Shown here piece after piece: positions 36,738 to 45,130 of a DNA stretch of 64,000 bases. Under the pieces are notes generated by a model. That model had not been told where the DNA came from and made no database searches. It worked only from the letters and a program-made list of their open reading frames with translations. Position 1 is the stretch's first letter. Each line of letters begins with the position of its first letter. Origin of the DNA: Methylovulum psychrotolerans (lineage in GTDB: Bacteria; Pseudomonadota; Gammaproteobacteria; Methylococcales; Methylomonadaceae); contig NZ_PGFZ01000001.1 in NCBI RefSeq assembly GCF_002923755.1, positions 761,959-825,958 of the forward strand, written 5' to 3'. Both the position numbers and the translations under genes were made by a program.

Positions 36738-37135
36738 GTCGTTATCCTCTCAATAGATAAGCTGCCGAGGCTATCCTTAGACTTTGCAGCAAAGAAATCT
36801 TACGATTTTTTATTCTAATTATTGTTGTTGTGGGTTCTTAAGATTAAAGCGATTCTGTGACAAGGAAATGAAGCTTTGTTTACGATTTAATGACAGTATT
36901 GTTTAGCCGAAACCAAATACTAGCCAAAACATTGGCTTATCCTTTTTTAGCTTAGCTTAACAAGCACTTATTGCTATCGGTCGGGCGGAAAGCCCGCCCA
37001 TAAGAAAACCGTGCGGCTAACGGTAAAACCAAGGGCGGCGCAAATTTGCAATTAAATGATTTCATCAAAATGTCATGTACTCTAGCTAGAATCCTCAGGT
37101 TTTACCTTTAGCCCCTTAACACACCGGGATCCTTT

Positions 37136-38524
37136 ATGACATTACGCAATATAGTTGCCGCCGGACTCATTCTAGCCAGCCTAGCCTCCATAGCCCCTAG
37201 CACAGCCGAAGCCGCAGCAAGCCGCAAGGCATGGCTGGTGCAACAAATCTATAATTACAACCACCCTTTTGCCGCTAACCTACCTACTGAGTTGGCGACC
37301 AAAATGACCAAAATGTCAGTCAGCGCCTTTAGTTTTTATCGCGGCACCGCGCATTTGTTTTATGTAGATACGAAAAATACCGCCTCTTGGCCCGCTTCTT
37401 TGTACACCAACACCTCCACCAATGGGGTCTGGTTGGAAGGTGATTTGCATATGCAGAACATGGGCGGTTCACGCGATGCCAACGGCAATGCGGTATTCGA
37501 CAGCAATGATTTTGATGAAGGTTACTGGGGATCTTACACTTGGGATTTACGCCGTATGGCCGTCGCCATTTTACTGGCGGCAGAAGAAAACGCCATCAGC
37601 AGCAGTGACCGCCAAACTTTAGTGAAAAACTTTATCGACAGCTATGCCACACAAATGGCCGCTTTTAAAGGCAACGACAACGAATTGACCTACCGCCTGA
37701 CCGCCAGCAACACTAACGGGGTGGTAAAAGACACTATTCAGGCCGCCGACGGCAAAACCCGCTCTAATCTGTTGGCCAAATACACGACCGTCAGTTCCGG
37801 CCTGCGTTACTTCCAAACCATCAGCGGCTCTTTACAACCCGTCAACAGCAGCACATTTTCGGCCCTTAATTCCGCCATGTCCGGCTACATCAGCTCTATC
37901 GCCGCATCCAAACGCTATAGCAACAGCTATTATCTGCTTAAAGATGCAGCCTTGCGTTTAGGCTCAGGCACGGGCAGCCTAGGCCGTTACCGTTACTATT
38001 TGTTAATCGAAGGCCCTACGTCAGCAACCAGTGATGACGTGATTTTAGAAATGAAACAAGAAACCAACAGCGCCGTCTCCTTGGCTGCCGCAGGTAACAT
38101 GCCGACTTGGGTTTATGATTCGCACAACGGCGAACGGGCCATCAAAAGCATGAAAGCACTGCTCAGCAACACCGATGTCTTGGCCGGCTACACGACCATG
38201 AGCAGCCTGCCCTTTGCCTTATCCGAACGCTCGCCTTACCAAGAAGATTTCGATTACACCCTGCTCACCACTTACGCGAAATTTAATGACGCGGTCAACT
38301 ATATGGGGGCTATCCTCGCCAAAGACCACGCTTTAGCAGATAAGGATTACGATGCCACCCTGATTCCCTACAGCATGGACAAAGAAATCACCGATGTGAT
38401 TAACGGCAATGTCTCTGGCCTGAAAACCGAAACCCTGAACTATGCACTGAATTATGCCGCCCAAGTCAAACAAGATTATGCTGATTTTGTCAGCGCCAAA
38501 AACAGCGGCCTCACCCTTTACTAA
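37136..38524 (+). CDS. Exported DUF2252-family (kinase-like) protein
   Basis: 462 residues. A signal peptide (MTLRNIVAAGLILASLAS, cleavage near AEAAAS) precedes the DUF2252 domain: FSFYRGTAHLFY, WLEGDLHMQNMGG, DSNDFDEGYWGSYTWDLRRMA, and a late SPYQEDFDY block. DUF2252 proteins have a protein-kinase-like fold with these Asp/His motifs, and many are annotated as cytoplasmic. Here an export signal is clear. The substrate and reaction are unknown. It stands alone with its own promoter region. Confidence 0.85.
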   Translation: MTLRNIVAAGLILASLASIAPSTAEAAASRKAWLVQQIYNYNHPFAANLPTELATKMTKMSVSAFSFYRGTAHLFYVDTKNTASWPASLYTNTSTNGVWLEGDLHMQNMGGSRDANGNAVFDSNDFDEGYWGSYTWDLRRMAVAILLAAEENAISSSDRQTLVKNFIDSYATQMAAFKGNDNELTYRLTASNTNGVVKDTIQAADGKTRSNLLAKYTTVSSGLRYFQTISGSLQPVNSSTFSALNSAMSGYISSIAASKRYSNSYYLLKDAALRLGSGTGSLGRYRYYLLIEGPTSATSDDVILEMKQETNSAVSLAAAGNMPTWVYDSHNGERAIKSMKALLSNTDVLAGYTTMSSLPFALSERSPYQEDFDYTLLTTYAKFNDAVNYMGAILAKDHALADKDYDATLIPYSMDKEITDVINGNVSGLKTETLNYALNYAAQVKQDYADFVSAKNSGLTLY

Positions 38525-38546
38525 AACGCAGTAACATATCCCCCGT

Positions 38547-38601
38547 TTGCCGCGCCGGACACCTCAGGTTCGCTCAGGGCTAACCCCAAAAGGCGCGGCA
38601 A
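38547..38601. repeat. Stem-loop after the DUF2252 gene
   Basis: TTGCCGCGCC (38547-38556) and GGCGCGGCAA (38592-38601) can pair as a perfect 10-bp stem around a 35-nt loop, 22 bp after the DUF2252 stop and before the convergent NACHT gene. There is no T-run, so termination is uncertain. Confidence 0.4.
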
Positions 38602-38695
38602 GTATCCACGGGGCGTAAGGCTGCCCCTGCCCTCCGACAAAACCGAAGGGCATACAATCTGACATCTGCACCCTGGCTTGGCTGGCAAACCTGTC

Positions 38696-41491
38696 TCATG
38701 CCCATCCTTTGCCACACCCGCCTCTTTCCCGGACTATTTTTATGCCCTCCCATGCGGGCAGCAAACCTTCGCTACGCGCCGCCGTGATTTTATAGGCCCA
38801 AAACCATGCCAATAAGGTTTCTTTTAATAATTCGCTATCGACGGCTTCCGTTTTCCTCCAAAAGAGCAAACGTTTCTGTTGTGTTAACAGGGAATTTAAT
38901 TGCCTACAAAAGGCCTCCCAACGCACCGTTAACAAAACGTCCAAATCATATAAAATGATAGCTCTGGCGGCTTGGCGGATGCTGATGCCATTAGCTTGGG
39001 GACTTTCAATAGCGGCCAATAATTCCTTGAATAACGGCGCTAACGGCGACATCCCTAAACGGCCAACAACTTCTTTTAAGTCAGGGATGCACTGCTTGGC
39101 AAGCTTAATATCCATCACCCGCTCAAGGCCTTGCATGTAGCCTAAATCAAGGCCGCAGTCTAGCGAAAAATCTAGGGAACGGACATGTTCAAAGGCATGG
39201 GCGATAGCATAGACCAAAGCACGGTCTTGGCTACGGCTAGGCGTAGGGAGGGGGGCAAGGTCAAGGATCTGTTCAAGTGCCGGACAAAGGTCAGGATCGA
39301 AATCAGAATCGAAGCCACGTTCAAGGTCTAACGAGTAAAAATACCCTGCAAGATAAAGGGCGATGGCGGCCCGGTCAGCCGGATTTTTTAGCAACCCATA
39401 ACCGAATCTGACCGCTAACGGATGGAGGTCGGACAATTGCCGCAGATAATGGTTGCTATGGCTTACATCCTGCCAAACCAAGGCATAATTGCCTTGCTCC
39501 CAACACCAAACGGCATAAGGCGGCTGGGGCGAAGCGGTTATGCCCTGTTGAGCCTCTGACACGGTTGGCAAGCGGTAATGTTGGCCCGTTTTTTGGCTTA
39601 ACCACGCACAAAACGCTTGGGCATCAGCCGCCTTTATGCCTAAAACGGCTTGTTGCGCCTTATCTGGAGAACCACCTGGCGGATACTCGGTGCCACCTGT
39701 CGCATCTACAAACAATTGGTATTCGGCGCAACTGAGCCATTCCGCGGTAATCTCCGTTTGGCCATTGAGTGTTTGCAACGTTTTCAATCGGCTATTTAAG
39801 CGGACGTTAGCGGCCAATTGCCGCAAACCTGTATCGCCACTTACTACGTTTTCTGCCAACGTTGTGCGTAACGCTTGTAAAACCGGTTCATCCACTGCCA
39901 CTGCCACGTCTGCACAATCGCTGGCCAAGCTTAGGCTAGCCCAAGTATTTTGCTGTAAACAGGCACGGACAATCGCGCTGGCATTCGCTTGGGCACTATA
40001 AAACCGGAGAGTTTCATGCCACACGTTATCCGCAACCAAAGCTTGCCATGTTTGGTCGGGGGGATATGCCAACCAATGGCAGGCGGTCAAATAGTCTTGC
40101 AGCGCCAAATGGGCAAAACGCCAACCTTGGGCTGTGTCACCAAGCAACAGGCCGCTGTGAGTGGCCACGGCTGTCAAAAACTGCCCACCCAAGATTTGGG
40201 AATCAAAACCTAATCGCCTTAAGGGTTCGGCGATCAGCCTTAACGCCTCTGCCTCTGTTATGTCACTTTGATAATGGCCCCGCATCGCCGCCGCCAAAGG
40301 CTGTAACACGATCTGCTTTTGTGCGGCGGTTAAATTATCATAAAAACCACCTGCCCGCCCCTGCCCTAAGGCTAGGGCACACGTTTGGGCAAATAACGCC
40401 ACCCGTTGTTCAGGTACTTGCTGATGCCGGCTGTACACAACCGCAAGCATCGTTAATAATAAAGGATTAGCCTTTAGTATATCCAAAGCAGGCGGGTGGC
40501 GCAGGCAAGCTAATAACTCATCGGCTTTACGCTCACCCGCTGTTCTATCAGCCTCTACCAATGCCTGTTGTCCATACCAACGGCAAGCAAATTCGCGCAC
40601 TTGCGGCCCGGCAAGCGGCAAGATTTCCAAACAATCGGCGTGTTGCAAAGGCGTATCCCAATAGCCTTCCGGGCGCGAGGTAACGACAAACAGGCAGTGG
40701 CGGTAATGACTAATTTGCCGATCTATCCATAAGGCAACACGGCGGCGGGTGGCTGTATCGGCGATGTCAGCCAAATCATCCAACAATACAATGGCTTTGC
40801 CTTTATGCAACTGTTTGGCAAACCACTGGGCAGGCGGATTTAAGCCGGGGTAACGGTTTTTATCGCTAAAATGCGCTTGCGCAAGCTGGGCCAAATCCAT
40901 TTGCCCAGCCATAATAGCGCCGACATGCCCGCGCAAGGACAGCCACATAGGGGTACGCGCCGTAGCCTGATACATAAGTTGCCGATTGGCGGCAAACGTT
41001 ACGGCAATATGCCGCAATAAGGCACTCTTGCCGCCGCCCGGTACACCGAGGACTGCCAAAGCCTGTTTTTCCGGCAAAAAAGCCCAGATAGGGCGATTGC
41101 CTTGTAATGCCTTACCCCTAAAGCAAGCCGGTTTATTGGGAGACAGGCAAGGCGATAGATTTAATTGGATATAGGTTTTTTCGCCAGCCAAAGCCAAGAT
41201 GCCGGGGACAGATAAGCCTGAAGAAGCCAATACTTCGCCCCCAAACAAGACCTGTCGCTTATAGCGTAAGGTAAAACAGCAAGGCGAAAACCATTGAATC
41301 CCGACCAGCGTCAGCCGGCTGAAAGCGTTATTAATTATGCCAGGTAAGCTATCAGCCACTTTTTTGCCCAAATAAGGCATAACCACCGCCATTGCCATGC
41401 AAGCCAAACCACTAATGCAGGCTATAGGATCAGAGCTTAACGCTTGTAGCCATTTATTAAATTGGGGATTTATCTTATCGATACCTTGCAT
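38696..41491 (-). CDS. NACHT-domain STAND NTPase with an embedded FGE-like (C-type-lectin fold) domain
   Basis: 931 residues. A hydrophobic segment near residues 24-41 suggests membrane anchoring. NACHT core: Walker A GVPGGGKS (149-156), Walker B IVLLDDL (234-240), and sensor TSRPEGY (271-277), followed by NACHT-type helical regions to about 480. At about 586-680 lies a sulfatase-modifying-factor (FGE)-like segment: EYQLFVDATGG, AQAFCAWLSQKTGQHYRLP and TVSEAQQ. A helical C-terminal region of about 250 residues follows. STAND NTPases with such modules occur in bacterial immunity (bNACHT, Avs-like) and signalling. It is convergent with DUF2252 and sits upstream of a restriction-modification pair. 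Confidence 0.8.
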   Translation of the reverse strand: MQGIDKINPQFNKWLQALSSDPIACISGLACMAMAVVMPYLGKKVADSLPGIINNAFSRLTLVGIQWFSPCCFTLRYKRQVLFGGEVLASSGLSVPGILALAGEKTYIQLNLSPCLSPNKPACFRGKALQGNRPIWAFLPEKQALAVLGVPGGGKSALLRHIAVTFAANRQLMYQATARTPMWLSLRGHVGAIMAGQMDLAQLAQAHFSDKNRYPGLNPPAQWFAKQLHKGKAIVLLDDLADIADTATRRRVALWIDRQISHYRHCLFVVTSRPEGYWDTPLQHADCLEILPLAGPQVREFACRWYGQQALVEADRTAGERKADELLACLRHPPALDILKANPLLLTMLAVVYSRHQQVPEQRVALFAQTCALALGQGRAGGFYDNLTAAQKQIVLQPLAAAMRGHYQSDITEAEALRLIAEPLRRLGFDSQILGGQFLTAVATHSGLLLGDTAQGWRFAHLALQDYLTACHWLAYPPDQTWQALVADNVWHETLRFYSAQANASAIVRACLQQNTWASLSLASDCADVAVAVDEPVLQALRTTLAENVVSGDTGLRQLAANVRLNSRLKTLQTLNGQTEITAEWLSCAEYQLFVDATGGTEYPPGGSPDKAQQAVLGIKAADAQAFCAWLSQKTGQHYRLPTVSEAQQGITASPQPPYAVWCWEQGNYALVWQDVSHSNHYLRQLSDLHPLAVRFGYGLLKNPADRAAIALYLAGYFYSLDLERGFDSDFDPDLCPALEQILDLAPLPTPSRSQDRALVYAIAHAFEHVRSLDFSLDCGLDLGYMQGLERVMDIKLAKQCIPDLKEVVGRLGMSPLAPLFKELLAAIESPQANGISIRQAARAIILYDLDVLLTVRWEAFCRQLNSLLTQQKRLLFWRKTEAVDSELLKETLLAWFWAYKITAARSEGLLPAWEGIKIVRERGGCGKGWA

Positions 41492-41574
41492 GGGATTACC
41501 TGTTTTTTTATAGTTACCTGCATTCAGTTATACATCTGCGGCGAAAAGACACAACCGCCCATCATAAGGCATAG

Positions 41575-42291
41575 CTATCCCACCAAACGCTTAATCACCT
41601 CAGTTTGGGCAAGAATATCCGCCACTTCATTGAGCATATCCGCCCCTTTGGCCTCGACCGCGACATCGGCGATGGCTTTTTTCAGTTCCGAATAAAAGCT
41701 AGGGTCGCCCGTGAGCCGGTACCAAAAATCTTGGCCAATATATAACGAGTAATCATGCTTATCGCGCAGACTTTTATAATGGCTGCTTTCTTGGCCGGGT
41801 TCACCGTATAAAATCCCCACCACCAAATCATGCTGCTGTACAGGCAGGTTATTGGTCTTCCCTAAATTCTTGGCTTGACGAAAATGGTTGTGGATCGTTT
41901 CGACATCATCCTTATTAATCGTGTTCGGCCCCAATTTCGCTTGGCAATATTTTTTCCGGCCATCGAGCGCATCGGTAAACTCAATATCAATGCCTTGTAC
42001 CAAAGACCCATAAGAATTCAGCACCCCCGAAATGAAGGTCTGCATATTCTGCCCAAACGATGTGGTGATGGATGAGCCCAGCACCCTAGGATACAATAAA
42101 GCCTTAGCCACCGATTGCGGGGTCAGCTCACCCGTCAAAAACGCCGCGATATAGGGGACGAGAAACGGGTTAATGTCAAACTCGCTGGGATTAGCCAATT
42201 TTAAGGTGTTTTTTATATGGTTAGGGATAATCACCTCCCTAAACCAGGTTTTTACCTTCTCTAAAATCGCTTGTTTTTCTTGTTCGGTCAT
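41575..42291 (-). CDS. Type II restriction endonuclease (PmeII-like)
   Basis: 238 residues. The N-terminus WFREVIIPNHIKNTLKLANP and NINPFLVPYIA-like stretch resemble PmeII-family type II endonucleases (recalled from general annotation, not searched). The PD-(D/E)XK nuclease core is probably GIDIEFTDALDGRKKYCQAKLG, with Asp, Glu and the Q-x-K motif. It is divergent from a cytosine methyltransferase gene over 112 bp, the usual layout of a type II system. The cut site is unknown. Confidence 0.72.
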   Translation of the reverse strand: MTEQEKQAILEKVKTWFREVIIPNHIKNTLKLANPSEFDINPFLVPYIAAFLTGELTPQSVAKALLYPRVLGSSITTSFGQNMQTFISGVLNSYGSLVQGIDIEFTDALDGRKKYCQAKLGPNTINKDDVETIHNHFRQAKNLGKTNNLPVQQHDLVVGILYGEPGQESSHYKSLRDKHDYSLYIGQDFWYRLTGDPSFYSELKKAIADVAVEAKGADMLNEVADILAQTEVIKRLVG

Positions 42292-42403
42292 AATCTATTA
42301 TCTGCATGAGGGGATAAGGATGATTTTGGCATGAATATAGCCCAACATAAATTCGTAAAGTCAGATAGAATAACCATCACAACAACATTACACATGGTTA
42401 TTA

Positions 42404-43633
42404 ATGAGAGATTTTTATTCAGTATCGGAAGTTGCCGATATGTTAGGGACAACCACAGAAACCTTAAGGCGCTGGGATAAATCAGGCAAACTGACCCCAG
42501 TGCGGCATCCTATCAATAATTACCGGGTCTATACGGCACGAGACTTGGCACAGTTTGAAAAAATCGGCTGCCTGCCCAAACCGGCTCCTGAGCAAGCCAG
42601 CTGTGCACCTTTACGGCAATATAATGCCATAGAACTGTTCGCAGGTGCGGGTGGTTTGGCACTGGGCTTGGAAAAAGCCGGCCTGAGCAATATCCTGCTC
42701 AGTGAAATCAATAAAAATGCCTGCGCCACCTTACGGCAAAACCGCCCCCACTGGCATGTTATTGAAGGTGATGTAACCGCGATTGATTTTACCCCTTACC
42801 AAGGCAAAGCCGATGTTTTAACCGGCGGCTTTCCCTGCCAAGCTTTTTCCTTCGCGGGCAAACGCTTAGGCTTTGAAGATGCCAGAGGCACGCTATTTTT
42901 TGAATTCGCCCGCGCGGTCAAAGAAACCCAGCCGTTGCTGTGCTTGGCTGAAAATGTCCGGGGCTTGCTGGAACATCAAAGCGGCGAAACCATTGCCGGG
43001 ATGATCTCGGTATTGGATGAGCTAGGTTACGATGTCGTGCCGCCCCGCCTGTTAAAGGCCATTTTTTACCGCGTCCCGCAAAAACGCGAACGGGTCTTTA
43101 TCGTCGGCCTGAAAAAAGGCGCGGGGCTCAAATTTACTTGGCCTGCGGAAAACCAAGAAATATTCACCATTAAGGATGCCTTAAAAAAAGGCCGTCTCTA
43201 CCCCAACGACGTACCCGCCTCCGCCGGACAAGCCTACCCTAAGGGCAAACGGGAGATTATGGAACTGATCCCGCCCGGCGGCTATTGGCGGGACTTGCCG
43301 CTGGATTTGCAAAAAGACTATATGAAAGGCTCGTTCCACTCAAGCGGCGGCAAAACTGGCATGGCACGGCGAATTTCCTGGGATGAGCCCTGTCTGACCT
43401 TAACCTGCGCCCCCGCGCAAAAACAGACCGAACGCTGCCACCCTGATGAAACCCGCCCGTTTACGGTCAGGGAATACGCCAGAATCCAGACTTTTACCGA
43501 CGATTGGGAATTTGCCGGCTCGTTAACCTCGCAATATGCGCAAATCGGCAACGCCGTCCCGGTTAACCTTGCCGAAGCCGTCGGCGGGGCGATTGTCAGA
43601 ACGCTGAACGAATTTTATAGCCGGCATAACTAA
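42404..43633 (+). CDS. DNA (cytosine-5) methyltransferase with N-terminal MerR-like domain
   Basis: 409 residues. Residues 1-55 form a MerR/excisionase-type winged helix (FYSVSEVADMLGTTTETLRRWD). The C5 methyltransferase follows: motif I FAGAGG (79-84), motif IV GGFPCQ (141-146) with catalytic Cys145, motif VI ENVRGL, motif VIII QKRERVFIVG, and C-terminal motifs around ISWDEPCLTLT and QIGNAVPV. The extra DNA-binding domain likely lets the enzyme regulate its own operon, a known feature of some type II systems that limits toxicity. Its partner is the divergent endonuclease. Confidence 0.92.
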   Translation: MRDFYSVSEVADMLGTTTETLRRWDKSGKLTPVRHPINNYRVYTARDLAQFEKIGCLPKPAPEQASCAPLRQYNAIELFAGAGGLALGLEKAGLSNILLSEINKNACATLRQNRPHWHVIEGDVTAIDFTPYQGKADVLTGGFPCQAFSFAGKRLGFEDARGTLFFEFARAVKETQPLLCLAENVRGLLEHQSGETIAGMISVLDELGYDVVPPRLLKAIFYRVPQKRERVFIVGLKKGAGLKFTWPAENQEIFTIKDALKKGRLYPNDVPASAGQAYPKGKREIMELIPPGGYWRDLPLDLQKDYMKGSFHSSGGKTGMARRISWDEPCLTLTCAPAQKQTERCHPDETRPFTVREYARIQTFTDDWEFAGSLTSQYAQIGNAVPVNLAEAVGGAIVRTLNEFYSRHN

Positions 43634-43656
43634 AGGATACCCATAACACAAGAGCG

Positions 43657-43677
43657 CGGGCATCCTGCCCGCACCTC
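43657..43677. repeat. GC-rich palindrome in the methyltransferase-thioredoxin gap
   Basis: GCGGGC and GCCCGC flank ATCCT after the methyltransferase stop, forming a 6-bp hairpin of the REP kind. The 182-bp gap contains no gene. Confidence 0.4.
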
Positions 43678-43815
43678 TTGGCCTGTGCGGCACTGCCTTC
43701 AATTCCTGGTTCGGCAAGGCTCTCCACGAGCGGCTATTATACCCTTGGAGCCTGCTCACTGTAACCGTTTACCCCCATTCCATTTCGCCAATAACGTGAT
43801 TGAGAGGATTTTTTG

Positions 43816-45069
43816 ATGACGGCATTAACAAAGTCCCTGACAGTTCCGGTAAAATCGGCAGCAGGCTATCAGCACAAGCCCCACCCAGCCCGCTTTTGCA
43901 TTTTGGCATGGCTATTGCTGGCCTTTTTCGCACCCCTTTCCGGTACTGTCTTTGCCGAAGCAGTCAAACCCATACCCGGCATCGATATTGAAGTCTTCGT
44001 CAAAGAAGGCTGTCCGCATTGCGCAAAAGCCAAACTTTTTCTGGAGGCTTGGCAGCACGAACAGCCACAATTGCATTTGCTGATCCGCGATATTGCCGAC
44101 GACCCGACCGCATTGGAGCGCCTCGAAGCTATCGCCAAAAGCCAACAAACTGCCGCCAGGGTGCCGGCGTTTTATTTGCGCCAACACTTGCTGGTCGGTT
44201 ATGCCGACGAAACCAGCACCGGGAAACTGCTTAAGGCAGAGTTAGCACAACAGTCTGCCGTCACCACGCCAACCGACAATTCAGGCAGTTGCGAAGCAGC
44301 CGATACACTGTCCTGTACCGCCCCTCCCCTGGCCAAAGACGACTTTGAACTGAATGTTCTGGGCAGGCACATTACCTTAGCACAAGTCGGCTTGCCGCTG
44401 TTTACAGTCACCATGGGGCTGTTAGATGGTTTCAACCCCTGTTCGATGTGGGTGCTGATCCTGATGATTTCACTGCTCGCCCCCATGCACGACCGGAGAC
44501 GGATGCTCGCCGTAGCCGGCACGTTTGTCGCCGTCGAAGGCATCGCCTATTTTGTGTTTATGGCGGCGTGGCTGAATCTGTTTTTACTGATCGGCCTATC
44601 ACGGCTGTCGGAAATTGTGATTGCCGCCATTGCCATACTGGCGGGCGGCATTAACCTCAAAGACTTCTGGGCTTTTGGCCGCGGCCCTTCGCTGTCTATC
44701 CCCGCCTCGGCAAAACCGGGCATTTACGCCAGAATCAGAGGAATTTTACAAGCCGAAAACCTATTGGCGGCCATAGTGGGGGCGGTAGTGCTGGCGGTGC
44801 TGGTGCAGGTCGTTGAGTTCTTATGTACCTCAGGCTTCCCCATGCTCTACACCCGCATCCTGACACTGCACCAAACAGGTGCCTTAGGCTATTACAGCTA
44901 TCTGCTGCTCTACAATATCGCCTATATGCTGGATGACATTATCGTGCTGGGCATCGGCATCATCACCCTCAGCCAACGCAGGCTACAAGAAAAGGAAGGC
45001 CGCTGGCTGAAATTGCTCAGCGGCTTGGTGATGGTGGGGCTGGGCTTATATTTGCTGGTGGCAGGATAA
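43816..45069 (+). CDS. Thioredoxin/glutaredoxin-like domain fused to a DsbD-like membrane protein
   Basis: 417 residues from the ATG at 43816 (AGAGGA ribosome site). A signal/TM segment ends near VFAEA. A thioredoxin-like domain follows with VKEGCPHCAKA (CPHC active site) and VPAFYL. A polytopic region then starts near residue 195, with GFNPCSMWVLILMISLLAP, AIAILAGGINLKDFWA, and VVEFLCTSGFPMLY. This resembles the DsbD/CcdA electron-transfer scheme, where paired membrane cysteines (GFNPCS and EFLCTS) pass electrons from the cytoplasm to a periplasmic thioredoxin. The domain order is reversed from E. coli DsbD, where the thioredoxin domain is C-terminal. Confidence 0.75.
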   Translation: MTALTKSLTVPVKSAAGYQHKPHPARFCILAWLLLAFFAPLSGTVFAEAVKPIPGIDIEVFVKEGCPHCAKAKLFLEAWQHEQPQLHLLIRDIADDPTALERLEAIAKSQQTAARVPAFYLRQHLLVGYADETSTGKLLKAELAQQSAVTTPTDNSGSCEAADTLSCTAPPLAKDDFELNVLGRHITLAQVGLPLFTVTMGLLDGFNPCSMWVLILMISLLAPMHDRRRMLAVAGTFVAVEGIAYFVFMAAWLNLFLLIGLSRLSEIVIAAIAILAGGINLKDFWAFGRGPSLSIPASAKPGIYARIRGILQAENLLAAIVGAVVLAVLVQVVEFLCTSGFPMLYTRILTLHQTGALGYYSYLLLYNIAYMLDDIIVLGIGIITLSQRRLQEKEGRWLKLLSGLVMVGLGLYLLVAG

Positions 45070-45130
45070 AAAGCCAGCAAAGCCGCCGCAAAAGATCACC
45101 GCCACTTAGCAAGCTATCGGTTTTACACGG

